A DNA stretch of 64,000 nucleotides. It comes from Allodiplogaster sudhausi. Its lineage: Eukaryota > Nematoda > Chromadorea > Rhabditida > Diplogasteridae. Positions 51,201-64,000 of the stretch are shown one piece after another; position 1 is the first letter of the stretch, and each line of letters opens with the position of its first letter. Both the position numbers and the translations under genes were made by a program. The DNA is taken from the NCBI GenBank assembly GCA_945643635.1, contig CALZFC010000248.1, positions 7,132,501-7,196,500 on the forward strand, written 5' to 3'. The notes under the pieces were generated by a model. The model ran no database searches, was not told the DNA's origin, and saw only the letters and a program-made list of their open reading frames with translations.

Positions 51201-54200
51201 GTTTAATATCTTTTAGTATGTCTCAACTTCGATGGTCATGGTCAAAAACCATCCATAAACTAATTGCCTTATACACTTGAGGATTATGTTTTTAAGTATT
51301 ACAGGCGTAATCTACGCAAGATTCTTTGACACATGCCCCACAATACATTCGGGTTTAATATCTTTTAGTATGTCTCAACTTCGATGGTCATGGTCAAAAA
51401 CCATCCATAAACTAATTGCCTTATACACTTGAGGATTATGTTTTTAAGTATTACAGGCGTAATCTACGCAAGATTCTTTGACACATGCCCCACAATACAT
51501 TCGGGTTTAATATCTTTTAGTATGTCTCAACTTCGATGGTCATGGTCAAAAACCATCCATAAACTAATTGCCTTATACACTTGAGGATTATGTTTTTAAG
51601 TATTACAGGCGTAATCTACGCAAGATTCTTTGACACATGCCCCACAATACATTCGGGTTTAATATCTTTTAGTATGTCTCAACTTCGATGGTCATGGTCA
51701 AAAACCATCCATAAACTAATTGCCTTATACACTTGAGGATTATGTTTTTAAGTATTACAGGCGTAATCTACGCAAGATTCTTTGACACATGCCCCACAAT
51801 ACATTCGGGTTTAATATCTTTTAGTATGTCTCAACTTCGATGGTCATGGTCAAAAACCATCCATAAACTAATTGCCTTATACACTTGAGGATTATGTTTT
51901 TAAGTATTACAGGCGTAATCTACGCAAGATTCTTTGACACATGCCCCACAATACATTCGGGTTTAATATCTTTTAGTATGTCTCAACTTCGATGGTCATG
52001 GTCAAAAACCATCCATAAACTAATTGCCTTATACACTTGAGGATTATGTTTTTAAGTATTACAGGCGTAATCTACGCAAGATTCTTTGACACATGCCCCA
52101 CAATACATTCGGGTTTAATATCTTTTAGTATGTCTCAACTTCGATGGTCATGGTCAAAAACCATCCATAAACTAATTGCCTTATACACTTGAGGATTATG
52201 TTTTTAAGTATTACAGGCGTAATCTACGCAAGATTCTTTGACACATGCCCCACAATACATTCGGGTTTAATATCTTTTAGTATGTCTCAACTTCGATGGT
52301 CATGGTCAAAAACCATCCATAAACTAATTGCCTTATACACTTGAGGATTATGTTTTTAAGTATTACAGGCGTAATCTACGCAAGATTCTTTGACACATGC
52401 CCCACAATACATTCGGGTTTAATATCTTTTAGTATGTCTCAACTTCGATGGTCATGGTCAAAAACCATCCATAAACTAATTGCCTTATACACTTGAGGAT
52501 TATGTTTTTAAGTATTACAGGCGTAATCTACGCAAGATTCTTTGACACATGCCCCACAATACATTCGGGTTTAATATCTTTTAGTATGTCTCAACTTCGA
52601 TGGTCATGGTCAAAAACCATCCATAAACTAATTGCCTTATACACTTGAGGATTATGTTTTTAAGTATTACAGGCGTAATCTACGCAAGATTCTTTGACAC
52701 ATGCCCCACAATACATTCGGGTTTAATATCTTTTAGTATGTCTCAACTTCGATGGTCATGGTCAAAAACCATCCATAAACTAATTGCCTTATACACTTGA
52801 GGATTATGTTTTTAAGTATTACAGGCGTAATCTACGCAAGATTCTTTGACACATGCCCCACAATACATTCGGGTTTAATATCTTTTAGTATGTCTCAACT
52901 TCGATGGTCATGGTCAAAAACCATCCATAAACTAATTGCCTTATACACTTGAGGATTATGTTTTTAAGTATTACAGGCGTAATCTACGCAAGATTCTTTG
53001 ACACATGCCCCACAATACATTCGGGTTTAATATCTTTTAGTATGTCTCAACTTCGATGGTCATGGTCAAAAACCATCCATAAACTAATTGCCTTATACAC
53101 TTGAGGATTATGTTTTTAAGTATTACAGGCGTAATCTACGCAAGATTCTTTGACACATGCCCCACAATACATTCGGGTTTAATATCTTTTAGTATGTCTC
53201 AACTTCGATGGTCATGGTCAAAAACCATCCATAAACTAATTGCCTTATACACTTGAGGATTATGTTTTTAAGTATTACAGGCGTAATCTACGCAAGATTC
53301 TTTGACACATGCCCCACAATACATTCGGGTTTAATATCTTTTAGTATGTCTCAACTTCGATGGTCATGGTCAAAAACCATCCATAAACTAATTGCCTTAT
53401 ACACTTGAGGATTATGTTTTTAAGTATTACAGGCGTAATCTACGCAAGATTCTTTGACACATGCCCCACAATACATTCGGGTTTAATATCTTTTAGTATG
53501 TCTCAACTTCGATGGTCATGGTCAAAAACCATCCATAAACTAATTGCCTTATACACTTGAGGATTATGTTTTTAAGTATTACAGGCGTAATCTACGCAAG
53601 ATTCTTTGACACATGCCCCACAATACATTCGGGTTTAATATCTTTTAGTATGTCTCAACTTCGATGGTCATGGTCAAAAACCATCCATAAACTAATTGCC
53701 TTATACACTTGAGGATTATGTTTTTAAGTATTACAGGCGTAATCTACGCAAGATTCTTTGACACATGCCCCACAATACATTCGGGTTTAATATCTTTTAG
53801 TATGTCTCAACTTCGATGGTCATGGTCAAAAACCATCCATAAACTAATTGCCTTATACACTTGAGGATTATGTTTTTAAGTATTACAGGCGTAATCTACG
53901 CAAGATTCTTTGACACATGCCCCACAATACATTCGGGTTTAATATCTTTTAGTATGTCTCAACTTCGATGGTCATGGTCAAAAACCATCCATAAACTAAT
54001 TGCCTTATACACTTGAGGATTATGTTTTTAAGTATTACAGGCGTAATCTACGCAAGATTCTTTGACACATGCCCCACAATACATTCGGGTTTAATATCTT
54101 TTAGTATGTCTCAACTTCGATGGTCATGGTCAAAAACCATCCATAAACTAATTGCCTTATACACTTGAGGATTATGTTTTTAAGTATTACAGGCGTAATC

Positions 54201-57200
54201 TACGCAAGATTCTTTGACACATGCCCCACAATACATTCGGGTTTAATATCTTTTAGTATGTCTCAACTTCGATGGTCATGGTCAAAAACCATCCATAAAC
54301 TAATTGCCTTATACACTTGAGGATTATGTTTTTAAGTATTACAGGCGTAATCTACGCAAGATTCTTTGACACATGCCCCACAATACATTCGGGTTTAATA
54401 TCTTTTAGTATGTCTCAACTTCGATGGTCATGGTCAAAAACCATCCATAAACTAATTGCCTTATACACTTGAGGATTATGTTTTTAAGTATTACAGGCGT
54501 AATCTACGCAAGATTCTTTGACACATGCCCCACAATACATTCGGGTTTAATATCTTTTAGTATGTCTCAACTTCGATGGTCATGGTCAAAAACCATCCAT
54601 AAACTAATTGCCTTATACACTTGAGGATTATGTTTTTAAGTATTACAGGCGTAATCTACGCAAGATTCTTTGACACATGCCCCACAATACATTCGGGTTT
54701 AATATCTTTTAGTATGTCTCAACTTCGATGGTCATGGTCAAAAACCATCCATAAACTAATTGCCTTATACACTTGAGGATTATGTTTTTAAGTATTACAG
54801 GCGTAATCTACGCAAGATTCTTTGACACATGCCCCACAATACATTCGGGTTTAATATCTTTTAGTATGTCTCAACTTCGATGGTCATGGTCAAAAACCAT
54901 CCATAAACTAATTGCCTTATACACTTGAGGATTATGTTTTTAAGTATTACAGGCGTAATCTACGCAAGATTCTTTGACACATGCCCCACAATACATTCGG
55001 GTTTAATATCTTTTAGTATGTCTCAACTTCGATGGTCATGGTCAAAAACCATCCATAAACTAATTGCCTTATACACTTGAGGATTATGTTTTTAAGTATT
55101 ACAGGCGTAATCTACGCAAGATTCTTTGACACATGCCCCACAATACATTCGGGTTTAATATCTTTTAGTATGTCTCAACTTCGATGGTCATGGTCAAAAA
55201 CCATCCATAAACTAATTGCCTTATACACTTGAGGATTATGTTTTTAAGTATTACAGGCGTAATCTACGCAAGATTCTTTGACACATGCCCCACAATACAT
55301 TCGGGTTTAATATCTTTTAGTATGTCTCAACTTCGATGGTCATGGTCAAAAACCATCCATAAACTAATTGCCTTATACACTTGAGGATTATGTTTTTAAG
55401 TATTACAGGCGTAATCTACGCAAGATTCTTTGACACATGCCCCACAATACATTCGGGTTTAATATCTTTTAGTATGTCTCAACTTCGATGGTCATGGTCA
55501 AAAACCATCCATAAACTAATTGCCTTATACACTTGAGGATTATGTTTTTAAGTATTACAGGCGTAATCTACGCAAGATTCTTTGACACATGCCCCACAAT
55601 ACATTCGGGTTTAATATCTTTTAGTATGTCTCAACTTCGATGGTCATGGTCAAAAACCATCCATAAACTAATTGCCTTATACACTTGAGGATTATGTTTT
55701 TAAGTATTACAGGCGTAATCTACGCAAGATTCTTTGACACATGCCCCACAATACATTCGGGTTTAATATCTTTTAGTATGTCTCAACTTCGATGGTCATG
55801 GTCAAAAACCATCCATAAACTAATTGCCTTATACACTTGAGGATTATGTTTTTAAGTATTACAGGCGTAATCTACGCAAGATTCTTTGACACATGCCCCA
55901 CAATACATTCGGGTTTAATATCTTTTAGTATGTCTCAACTTCGATGGTCATGGTCAAAAACCATCCATAAACTAATTGCCTTATACACTTGAGGATTATG
56001 TTTTTAAGTATTACAGGCGTAATCTACGCAAGATTCTTTGACACATGCCCCACAATACATTCGGGTTTAATATCTTTTAGTATGTCTCAACTTCGATGGT
56101 CATGGTCAAAAACCATCCATAAACTAATTGCCTTATACACTTGAGGATTATGTTTTTAAGTATTACAGGCGTAATCTACGCAAGATTCTTTGACACATGC
56201 CCCACAATACATTCGGGTTTAATATCTTTTAGTATGTCTCAACTTCGATGGTCATGGTCAAAAACCATCCATAAACTAATTGCCTTATACACTTGAGGAT
56301 TATGTTTTTAAGTATTACAGGCGTAATCTACGCAAGATTCTTTGACACATGCCCCACAATACATTCGGGTTTAATATCTTTTAGTATGTCTCAACTTCGA
56401 TGGTCATGGTCAAAAACCATCCATAAACTAATTGCCTTATACACTTGAGGATTATGTTTTTAAGTATTACAGGCGTAATCTACGCAAGATTCTTTGACAC
56501 ATGCCCCACAATACATTCGGGTTTAATATCTTTTAGTATGTCTCAACTTCGATGGTCATGGTCAAAAACCATCCATAAACTAATTGCCTTATACACTTGA
56601 GGATTATGTTTTTAAGTATTACAGGCGTAATCTACGCAAGATTCTTTGACACATGCCCCACAATACATTCGGGTTTAATATCTTTTAGTATGTCTCAACT
56701 TCGATGGTCATGGTCAAAAACCATCCATAAACTAATTGCCTTATACACTTGAGGATTATGTTTTTAAGTATTACAGGCGTAATCTACGCAAGATTCTTTG
56801 ACACATGCCCCACAATACATTCGGGTTTAATATCTTTTAGTATGTCTCAACTTCGATGGTCATGGTCAAAAACCATCCATAAACTAATTGCCTTATACAC
56901 TTGAGGATTATGTTTTTAAGTATTACAGGCGTAATCTACGCAAGATTCTTTGACACATGCCCCACAATACATTCGGGTTTAATATCTTTTAGTATGTCTC
57001 AACTTCGATGGTCATGGTCAAAAACCATCCATAAACTAATTGCCTTATACACTTGAGGATTATGTTTTTAAGTATTACAGGCGTAATCTACGCAAGATTC
57101 TTTGACACATGCCCCACAATACATTCGGGTTTAATATCTTTTAGTATGTCTCAACTTCGATGGTCATGGTCAAAAACCATCCATAAACTAATTGCCTTAT

Positions 57201-60200
57201 ACACTTGAGGATTATGTTTTTAAGTATTACAGGCGTAATCTACGCAAGATTCTTTGACACATGCCCCACAATACATTCGGGTTTAATATCTTTTAGTATG
57301 TCTCAACTTCGATGGTCATGGTCAAAAACCATCCATAAACTAATTGCCTTATACACTTGAGGATTATGTTTTTAAGTATTACAGGCGTAATCTACGCAAG
57401 ATTCTTTGACACATGCCCCACAATACATTCGGGTTTAATATCTTTTAGTATGTCTCAACTTCGATGGTCATGGTCAAAAACCATCCATAAACTAATTGCC
57501 TTATACACTTGAGGATTATGTTTTTAAGTATTACAGGCGTAATCTACGCAAGATTCTTTGACACATGCCCCACAATACATTCGGGTTTAATATCTTTTAG
57601 TATGTCTCAACTTCGATGGTCATGGTCAAAAACCATCCATAAACTAATTGCCTTATACACTTGAGGATTATGTTTTTAAGTATTACAGGCGTAATCTACG
57701 CAAGATTCTTTGACACATGCCCCACAATACATTCGGGTTTAATATCTTTTAGTATGTCTCAACTTCGATGGTCATGGTCAAAAACCATCCATAAACTAAT
57801 TGCCTTATACACTTGAGGATTATGTTTTTAAGTATTACAGGCGTAATCTACGCAAGATTCTTTGACACATGCCCCACAATACATTCGGGTTTAATATCTT
57901 TTAGTATGTCTCAACTTCGATGGTCATGGTCAAAAACCATCCATAAACTAATTGCCTTATACACTTGAGGATTATGTTTTTAAGTATTACAGGCGTAATC
58001 TACGCAAGATTCTTTGACACATGCCCCACAATACATTCGGGTTTAATATCTTTTAGTATGTCTCAACTTCGATGGTCATGGTCAAAAACCATCCATAAAC
58101 TAATTGCCTTATACACTTGAGGATTATGTTTTTAAGTATTACAGGCGTAATCTACGCAAGATTCTTTGACACATGCCCCACAATACATTCGGGTTTAATA
58201 TCTTTTAGTATGTCTCAACTTCGATGGTCATGGTCAAAAACCATCCATAAACTAATTGCCTTATACACTTGAGGATTATGTTTTTAAGTATTACAGGCGT
58301 AATCTACGCAAGATTCTTTGACACATGCCCCACAATACATTCGGGTTTAATATCTTTTAGTATGTCTCAACTTCGATGGTCATGGTCAAAAACCATCCAT
58401 AAACTAATTGCCTTATACACTTGAGGATTATGTTTTTAAGTATTACAGGCGTAATCTACGCAAGATTCTTTGACACATGCCCCACAATACATTCGGGTTT
58501 AATATCTTTTAGTATGTCTCAACTTCGATGGTCATGGTCAAAAACCATCCATAAACTAATTGCCTTATACACTTGAGGATTATGTTTTTAAGTATTACAG
58601 GCGTAATCTACGCAAGATTCTTTGACACATGCCCCACAATACATTCGGGTTTAATATCTTTTAGTATGTCTCAACTTCGATGGTCATGGTCAAAAACCAT
58701 CCATAAACTAATTGCCTTATACACTTGAGGATTATGTTTTTAAGTATTACAGGCGTAATCTACGCAAGATTCTTTGACACATGCCCCACAATACATTCGG
58801 GTTTAATATCTTTTAGTATGTCTCAACTTCGATGGTCATGGTCAAAAACCATCCATAAACTAATTGCCTTATACACTTGAGGATTATGTTTTTAAGTATT
58901 ACAGGCGTAATCTACGCAAGATTCTTTGACACATGCCCCACAATACATTCGGGTTTAATATCTTTTAGTATGTCTCAACTTCGATGGTCATGGTCAAAAA
59001 CCATCCATAAACTAATTGCCTTATACACTTGAGGATTATGTTTTTAAGTATTACAGGCGTAATCTACGCAAGATTCTTTGACACATGCCCCACAATACAT
59101 TCGGGTTTAATATCTTTTAGTATGTCTCAACTTCGATGGTCATGGTCAAAAACCATCCATAAACTAATTGCCTTATACACTTGAGGATTATGTTTTTAAG
59201 TATTACAGGCGTAATCTACGCAAGATTCTTTGACACATGCCCCACAATACATTCGGGTTTAATATCTTTTAGTATGTCTCAACTTCGATGGTCATGGTCA
59301 AAAACCATCCATAAACTAATTGCCTTATACACTTGAGGATTATGTTTTTAAGTATTACAGGCGTAATCTACGCAAGATTCTTTGACACATGCCCCACAAT
59401 ACATTCGGGTTTAATATCTTTTAGTATGTCTCAACTTCGATGGTCATGGTCAAAAACCATCCATAAACTAATTGCCTTATACACTTGAGGATTATGTTTT
59501 TAAGTATTACAGGCGTAATCTACGCAAGATTCTTTGACACATGCCCCACAATACATTCGGGTTTAATATCTTTTAGTATGTCTCAACTTCGATGGTCATG
59601 GTCAAAAACCATCCATAAACTAATTGCCTTATACACTTGAGGATTATGTTTTTAAGTATTACAGGCGTAATCTACGCAAGATTCTTTGACACATGCCCCA
59701 CAATACATTCGGGTTTAATATCTTTTAGTATGTCTCAACTTCGATGGTCATGGTCAAAAACCATCCATAAACTAATTGCCTTATACACTTGAGGATTATG
59801 TTTTTAAGTATTACAGGCGTAATCTACGCAAGATTCTTTGACACATGCCCCACAATACATTCGGGTTTAATATCTTTTAGTATGTCTCAACTTCGATGGT
59901 CATGGTCAAAAACCATCCATAAACTAATTGCCTTATACACTTGAGGATTATGTTTTTAAGTATTACAGGCGTAATCTACGCAAGATTCTTTGACACATGC
60001 CCCACAATACATTCGGGTTTAATATCTTTTAGTATGTCTCAACTTCGATGGTCATGGTCAAAAACCATCCATAAACTAATTGCCTTATACACTTGAGGAT
60101 TATGTTTTTAAGTATTACAGGCGTAATCTACGCAAGATTCTTTGACACATGCCCCACAATACATTCGGGTTTAATATCTTTTAGTATGTCTCAACTTCGA

Positions 60201-63200
60201 TGGTCATGGTCAAAAACCATCCATAAACTAATTGCCTTATACACTTGAGGATTATGTTTTTAAGTATTACAGGCGTAATCTACGCAAGATTCTTTGACAC
60301 ATGCCCCACAATACATTCGGGTTTAATATCTTTTAGTATGTCTCAACTTCGATGGTCATGGTCAAAAACCATCCATAAACTAATTGCCTTATACACTTGA
60401 GGATTATGTTTTTAAGTATTACAGGCGTAATCTACGCAAGATTCTTTGACACATGCCCCACAATACATTCGGGTTTAATATCTTTTAGTATGTCTCAACT
60501 TCGATGGTCATGGTCAAAAACCATCCATAAACTAATTGCCTTATACACTTGAGGATTATGTTTTTAAGTATTACAGGCGTAATCTACGCAAGATTCTTTG
60601 ACACATGCCCCACAATACATTCGGGTTTAATATCTTTTAGTATGTCTCAACTTCGATGGTCATGGTCAAAAACCATCCATAAACTAATTGCCTTATACAC
60701 TTGAGGATTATGTTTTTAAGTATTACAGGCGTAATCTACGCAAGATTCTTTGACACATGCCCCACAATACATTCGGGTTTAATATCTTTTAGTATGTCTC
60801 AACTTCGATGGTCATGGTCAAAAACCATCCATAAACTAATTGCCTTATACACTTGAGGATTATGTTTTTAAGTATTACAGGCGTAATCTACGCAAGATTC
60901 TTTGACACATGCCCCACAATACATTCGGGTTTAATATCTTTTAGTATGTCTCAACTTCGATGGTCATGGTCAAAAACCATCCATAAACTAATTGCCTTAT
61001 ACACTTGAGGATTATGTTTTTAAGTATTACAGGCGTAATCTACGCAAGATTCTTTGACACATGCCCCACAATACATTCGGGTTTAATATCTTTTAGTATG
61101 TCTCAACTTCGATGGTCATGGTCAAAAACCATCCATAAACTAATTGCCTTATACACTTGAGGATTATGTTTTTAAGTATTACAGGCGTAATCTACGCAAG
61201 ATTCTTTGACACATGCCCCACAATACATTCGGGTTTAATATCTTTTAGTATGTCTCAACTTCGATGGTCATGGTCAAAAACCATCCATAAACTAATTGCC
61301 TTATACACTTGAGGATTATGTTTTTAAGTATTACAGGCGTAATCTACGCAAGATTCTTTGACACATGCCCCACAATACATTCGGGTTTAATATCTTTTAG
61401 TATGTCTCAACTTCGATGGTCATGGTCAAAAACCATCCATAAACTAATTGCCTTATACACTTGAGGATTATGTTTTTAAGTATTACAGGCGTAATCTACG
61501 CAAGATTCTTTGACACATGCCCCACAATACATTCGGGTTTAATATCTTTTAGTATGTCTCAACTTCGATGGTCATGGTCAAAAACCATCCATAAACTAAT
61601 TGCCTTATACACTTGAGGATTATGTTTTTAAGTATTACAGGCGTAATCTACGCAAGATTCTTTGACACATGCCCCACAATACATTCGGGTTTAATATCTT
61701 TTAGTATGTCTCAACTTCGATGGTCATGGTCAAAAACCATCCATAAACTAATTGCCTTATACACTTGAGGATTATGTTTTTAAGTATTACAGGCGTAATC
61801 TACGCAAGATTCTTTGACACATGCCCCACAATACATTCGGGTTTAATATCTTTTAGTATGTCTCAACTTCGATGGTCATGGTCAAAAACCATCCATAAAC
61901 TAATTGCCTTATACACTTGAGGATTATGTTTTTAAGTATTACAGGCGTAATCTACGCAAGATTCTTTGACACATGCCCCACAATACATTCGGGTTTAATA
62001 TCTTTTAGTATGTCTCAACTTCGATGGTCATGGTCAAAAACCATCCATAAACTAATTGCCTTATACACTTGAGGATTATGTTTTTAAGTATTACAGGCGT
62101 AATCTACGCAAGATTCTTTGACACATGCCCCACAATACATTCGGGTTTAATATCTTTTAGTATGTCTCAACTTCGATGGTCATGGTCAAAAACCATCCAT
62201 AAACTAATTGCCTTATACACTTGAGGATTATGTTTTTAAGTATTACAGGCGTAATCTACGCAAGATTCTTTGACACATGCCCCACAATACATTCGGGTTT
62301 AATATCTTTTAGTATGTCTCAACTTCGATGGTCATGGTCAAAAACCATCCATAAACTAATTGCCTTATACACTTGAGGATTATGTTTTTAAGTATTACAG
62401 GCGTAATCTACGCAAGATTCTTTGACACATGCCCCACAATACATTCGGGTTTAATATCTTTTAGTATGTCTCAACTTCGATGGTCATGGTCAAAAACCAT
62501 CCATAAACTAATTGCCTTATACACTTGAGGATTATGTTTTTAAGTATTACAGGCGTAATCTACGCAAGATTCTTTGACACATGCCCCACAATACATTCGG
62601 GTTTAATATCTTTTAGTATGTCTCAACTTCGATGGTCATGGTCAAAAACCATCCATAAACTAATTGCCTTATACACTTGAGGATTATGTTTTTAAGTATT
62701 ACAGGCGTAATCTACGCAAGATTCTTTGACACATGCCCCACAATACATTCGGGTTTAATATCTTTTAGTATGTCTCAACTTCGATGGTCATGGTCAAAAA
62801 CCATCCATAAACTAATTGCCTTATACACTTGAGGATTATGTTTTTAAGTATTACAGGCGTAATCTACGCAAGATTCTTTGACACATGCCCCACAATACAT
62901 TCGGGTTTAATATCTTTTAGTATGTCTCAACTTCGATGGTCATGGTCAAAAACCATCCATAAACTAATTGCCTTATACACTTGAGGATTATGTTTTTAAG
63001 TATTACAGGCGTAATCTACGCAAGATTCTTTGACACATGCCCCACAATACATTCGGGTTTAATATCTTTTAGTATGTCTCAACTTCGATGGTCATGGTCA
63101 AAAACCATCCATAAACTAATTGCCTTATACACTTGAGGATTATGTTTTTAAGTATTACAGGCGTAATCTACGCAAGATTCTTTGACACATGCCCCACAAT

Positions 63201-64000
63201 ACATTCGGGTTTAATATCTTTTAGTATGTCTCAACTTCGATGGTCATGGTCAAAAACCATCCATAAACTAATTGCCTTATACACTTGAGGATTATGTTTT
63301 TAAGTATTACAGGCGTAATCTACGCAAGATTCTTTGACACATGCCCCACAATACATTCGGGTTTAATATCTTTTAGTATGTCTCAACTTCGATGGTCATG
63401 GTCAAAAACCATCCATAAACTAATTGCCTTATACACTTGAGGATTATGTTTTTAAGTATTACAGGCGTAATCTACGCAAGATTCTTTGACACATGCCCCA
63501 CAATACATTCGGGTTTAATATCTTTTAGTATGTCTCAACTTCGATGGTCATGGTCAAAAACCATCCATAAACTAATTGCCTTATACACTTGAGGATTATG
63601 TTTTTAAGTATTACAGGCGTAATCTACGCAAGATTCTTTGACACATGCCCCACAATACATTCGGGTTTAATATCTTTTAGTATGTCTCAACTTCGATGGT
63701 CATGGTCAAAAACCATCCATAAACTAATTGCCTTATACACTTGAGGATTATGTTTTTAAGTATTACAGGCGTAATCTACGCAAGATTCTTTGACACATGC
63801 CCCACAATACATTCGGGTTTAATATCTTTTAGTATGTCTCAACTTCGATGGTCATGGTCAAAAACCATCCATAAACTAATTGCCTTATACACTTGAGGAT
63901 TATGTTTTTAAGTATTACAGGCGTAATCTACGCAAGATTCTTTGACACATGCCCCACAATACATTCGGGTTTAATATCTTTTAGTATGTCTCAACTTCGA
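24271..64000 (+). repeat. Homogeneous satellite core
   Basis: About 261 monomers. The only departures I found are a substitution near 25177 (gcaaaattc), a 1-bp deletion near 25976 (gggtttatatc) and a 1-bp deletion near 29362 (aaaaacatcc). After that the phase of the tattacaggcg motif is exactly 152n at every point I checked (29409, 30017, 37009, 45065, 54033, 63001). By eye no monomer from about 29364 to 64000 differs, some 228 copies. Confidence 0.9.

Larger units (their letters stand above)
9810..64000 (+). repeat. 152-bp satellite DNA array, about 355 monomers, open at window end
   Basis: A head-to-tail array fills the window from 9810 to its last base. The consensus monomer is 152 bp, taken here to start gattctttgacac and end ctacgcaa, with 54 G+C (35.5%). 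No inserted element, inversion or gene interrupts it. Each monomer carries gcgta-atc-tacgc (5-bp stem, 3-nt loop) and atggt-caaaa-accat (5-bp stem, 5-nt loop). The monomer size is near nucleosome length, as in many centromeric or pericentromeric satellites, but location on the chromosome cannot be told from this window. There are three zones: structured edge, mixed zone and homogeneous core, listed separately. Confidence 0.99.

Noticed and set aside
9810..64000. CRISPR array
   Set aside because: The repeat is a continuous 152-bp head-to-tail monomer without variable spacers, in a eukaryotic context.
9810..64000. CENP-B box in the satellite
   Set aside because: The segment cttcgatggtcatggtc shares only the TTCG part of the box and lacks the CGGG half in place; attcggg elsewhere in the monomer is also only a partial match.

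Overview
This is a metazoan nuclear window. The evidence is spliced genes with short GT-AG introns (50-275 nt), a C2H2 zinc-finger gene, an EGF/transmembrane exon pair, and a very large tandem satellite. Small introns, a cysteine-rich secreted protein gene and tight gene packing would fit a nematode or another helminth, but the species cannot be fixed from sequence alone.

Layout: (1) 1-1774 (+): the tail of one gene, then after 55 bp a second gene for a secreted, glycosylated cysteine-rich protein (98-1091). Further likely exons follow, one resembling an S1 serine-protease segment (1299-1640). (2) 1775-4253: low-complexity DNA with a 28-nt poly-C run, a 1.14-kb non-autonomous DNA transposon (about 2122-3262) with 58-bp terminal inverted repeats, a hairpin and a GA-rich tract. 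(3) 4254-9811: a 5.56-kb palindrome-like structure. Two 1682-bp arms (4254-5935 and 8130-9811) are nearly identical inverted copies around a 2.2-kb spacer. Two minus-strand genes lie in or across the spacer: a three-exon zinc-finger gene (7610-6665) and the 3' part of an EGF-like/transmembrane gene (6267-5850), whose C-terminus lies in the left arm. (4) 9810-64000, to the window edge: one unbroken satellite array with a 152-bp monomer, about 355 copies, 35-36% GC, no genes.

The satellite is the outstanding feature. It has three zones. The edge (9810-20331) is made of nine higher-order repeat units: two 5-mers, then 8-mers, with one 10-mer that is readable as a 5-mer x 8-mer recombinant. Next is a mixed zone (20332-24270). 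The core (24271-64000) has almost no variation, and by eye it is invariant from about 29364 onward. This edge-to-core gradient of homogenisation is the pattern expected of unequal exchange and recent amplification, although assembly smoothing of the core cannot be excluded. The array starts abruptly at the end of the right arm with about 3 bp of shared sequence.

No prokaryotic features, CRISPR array, rRNA or tRNA gene was seen. No operating system linking the genes is evident; the interest is mainly structural: satellite evolution and the rearrangement at its border.
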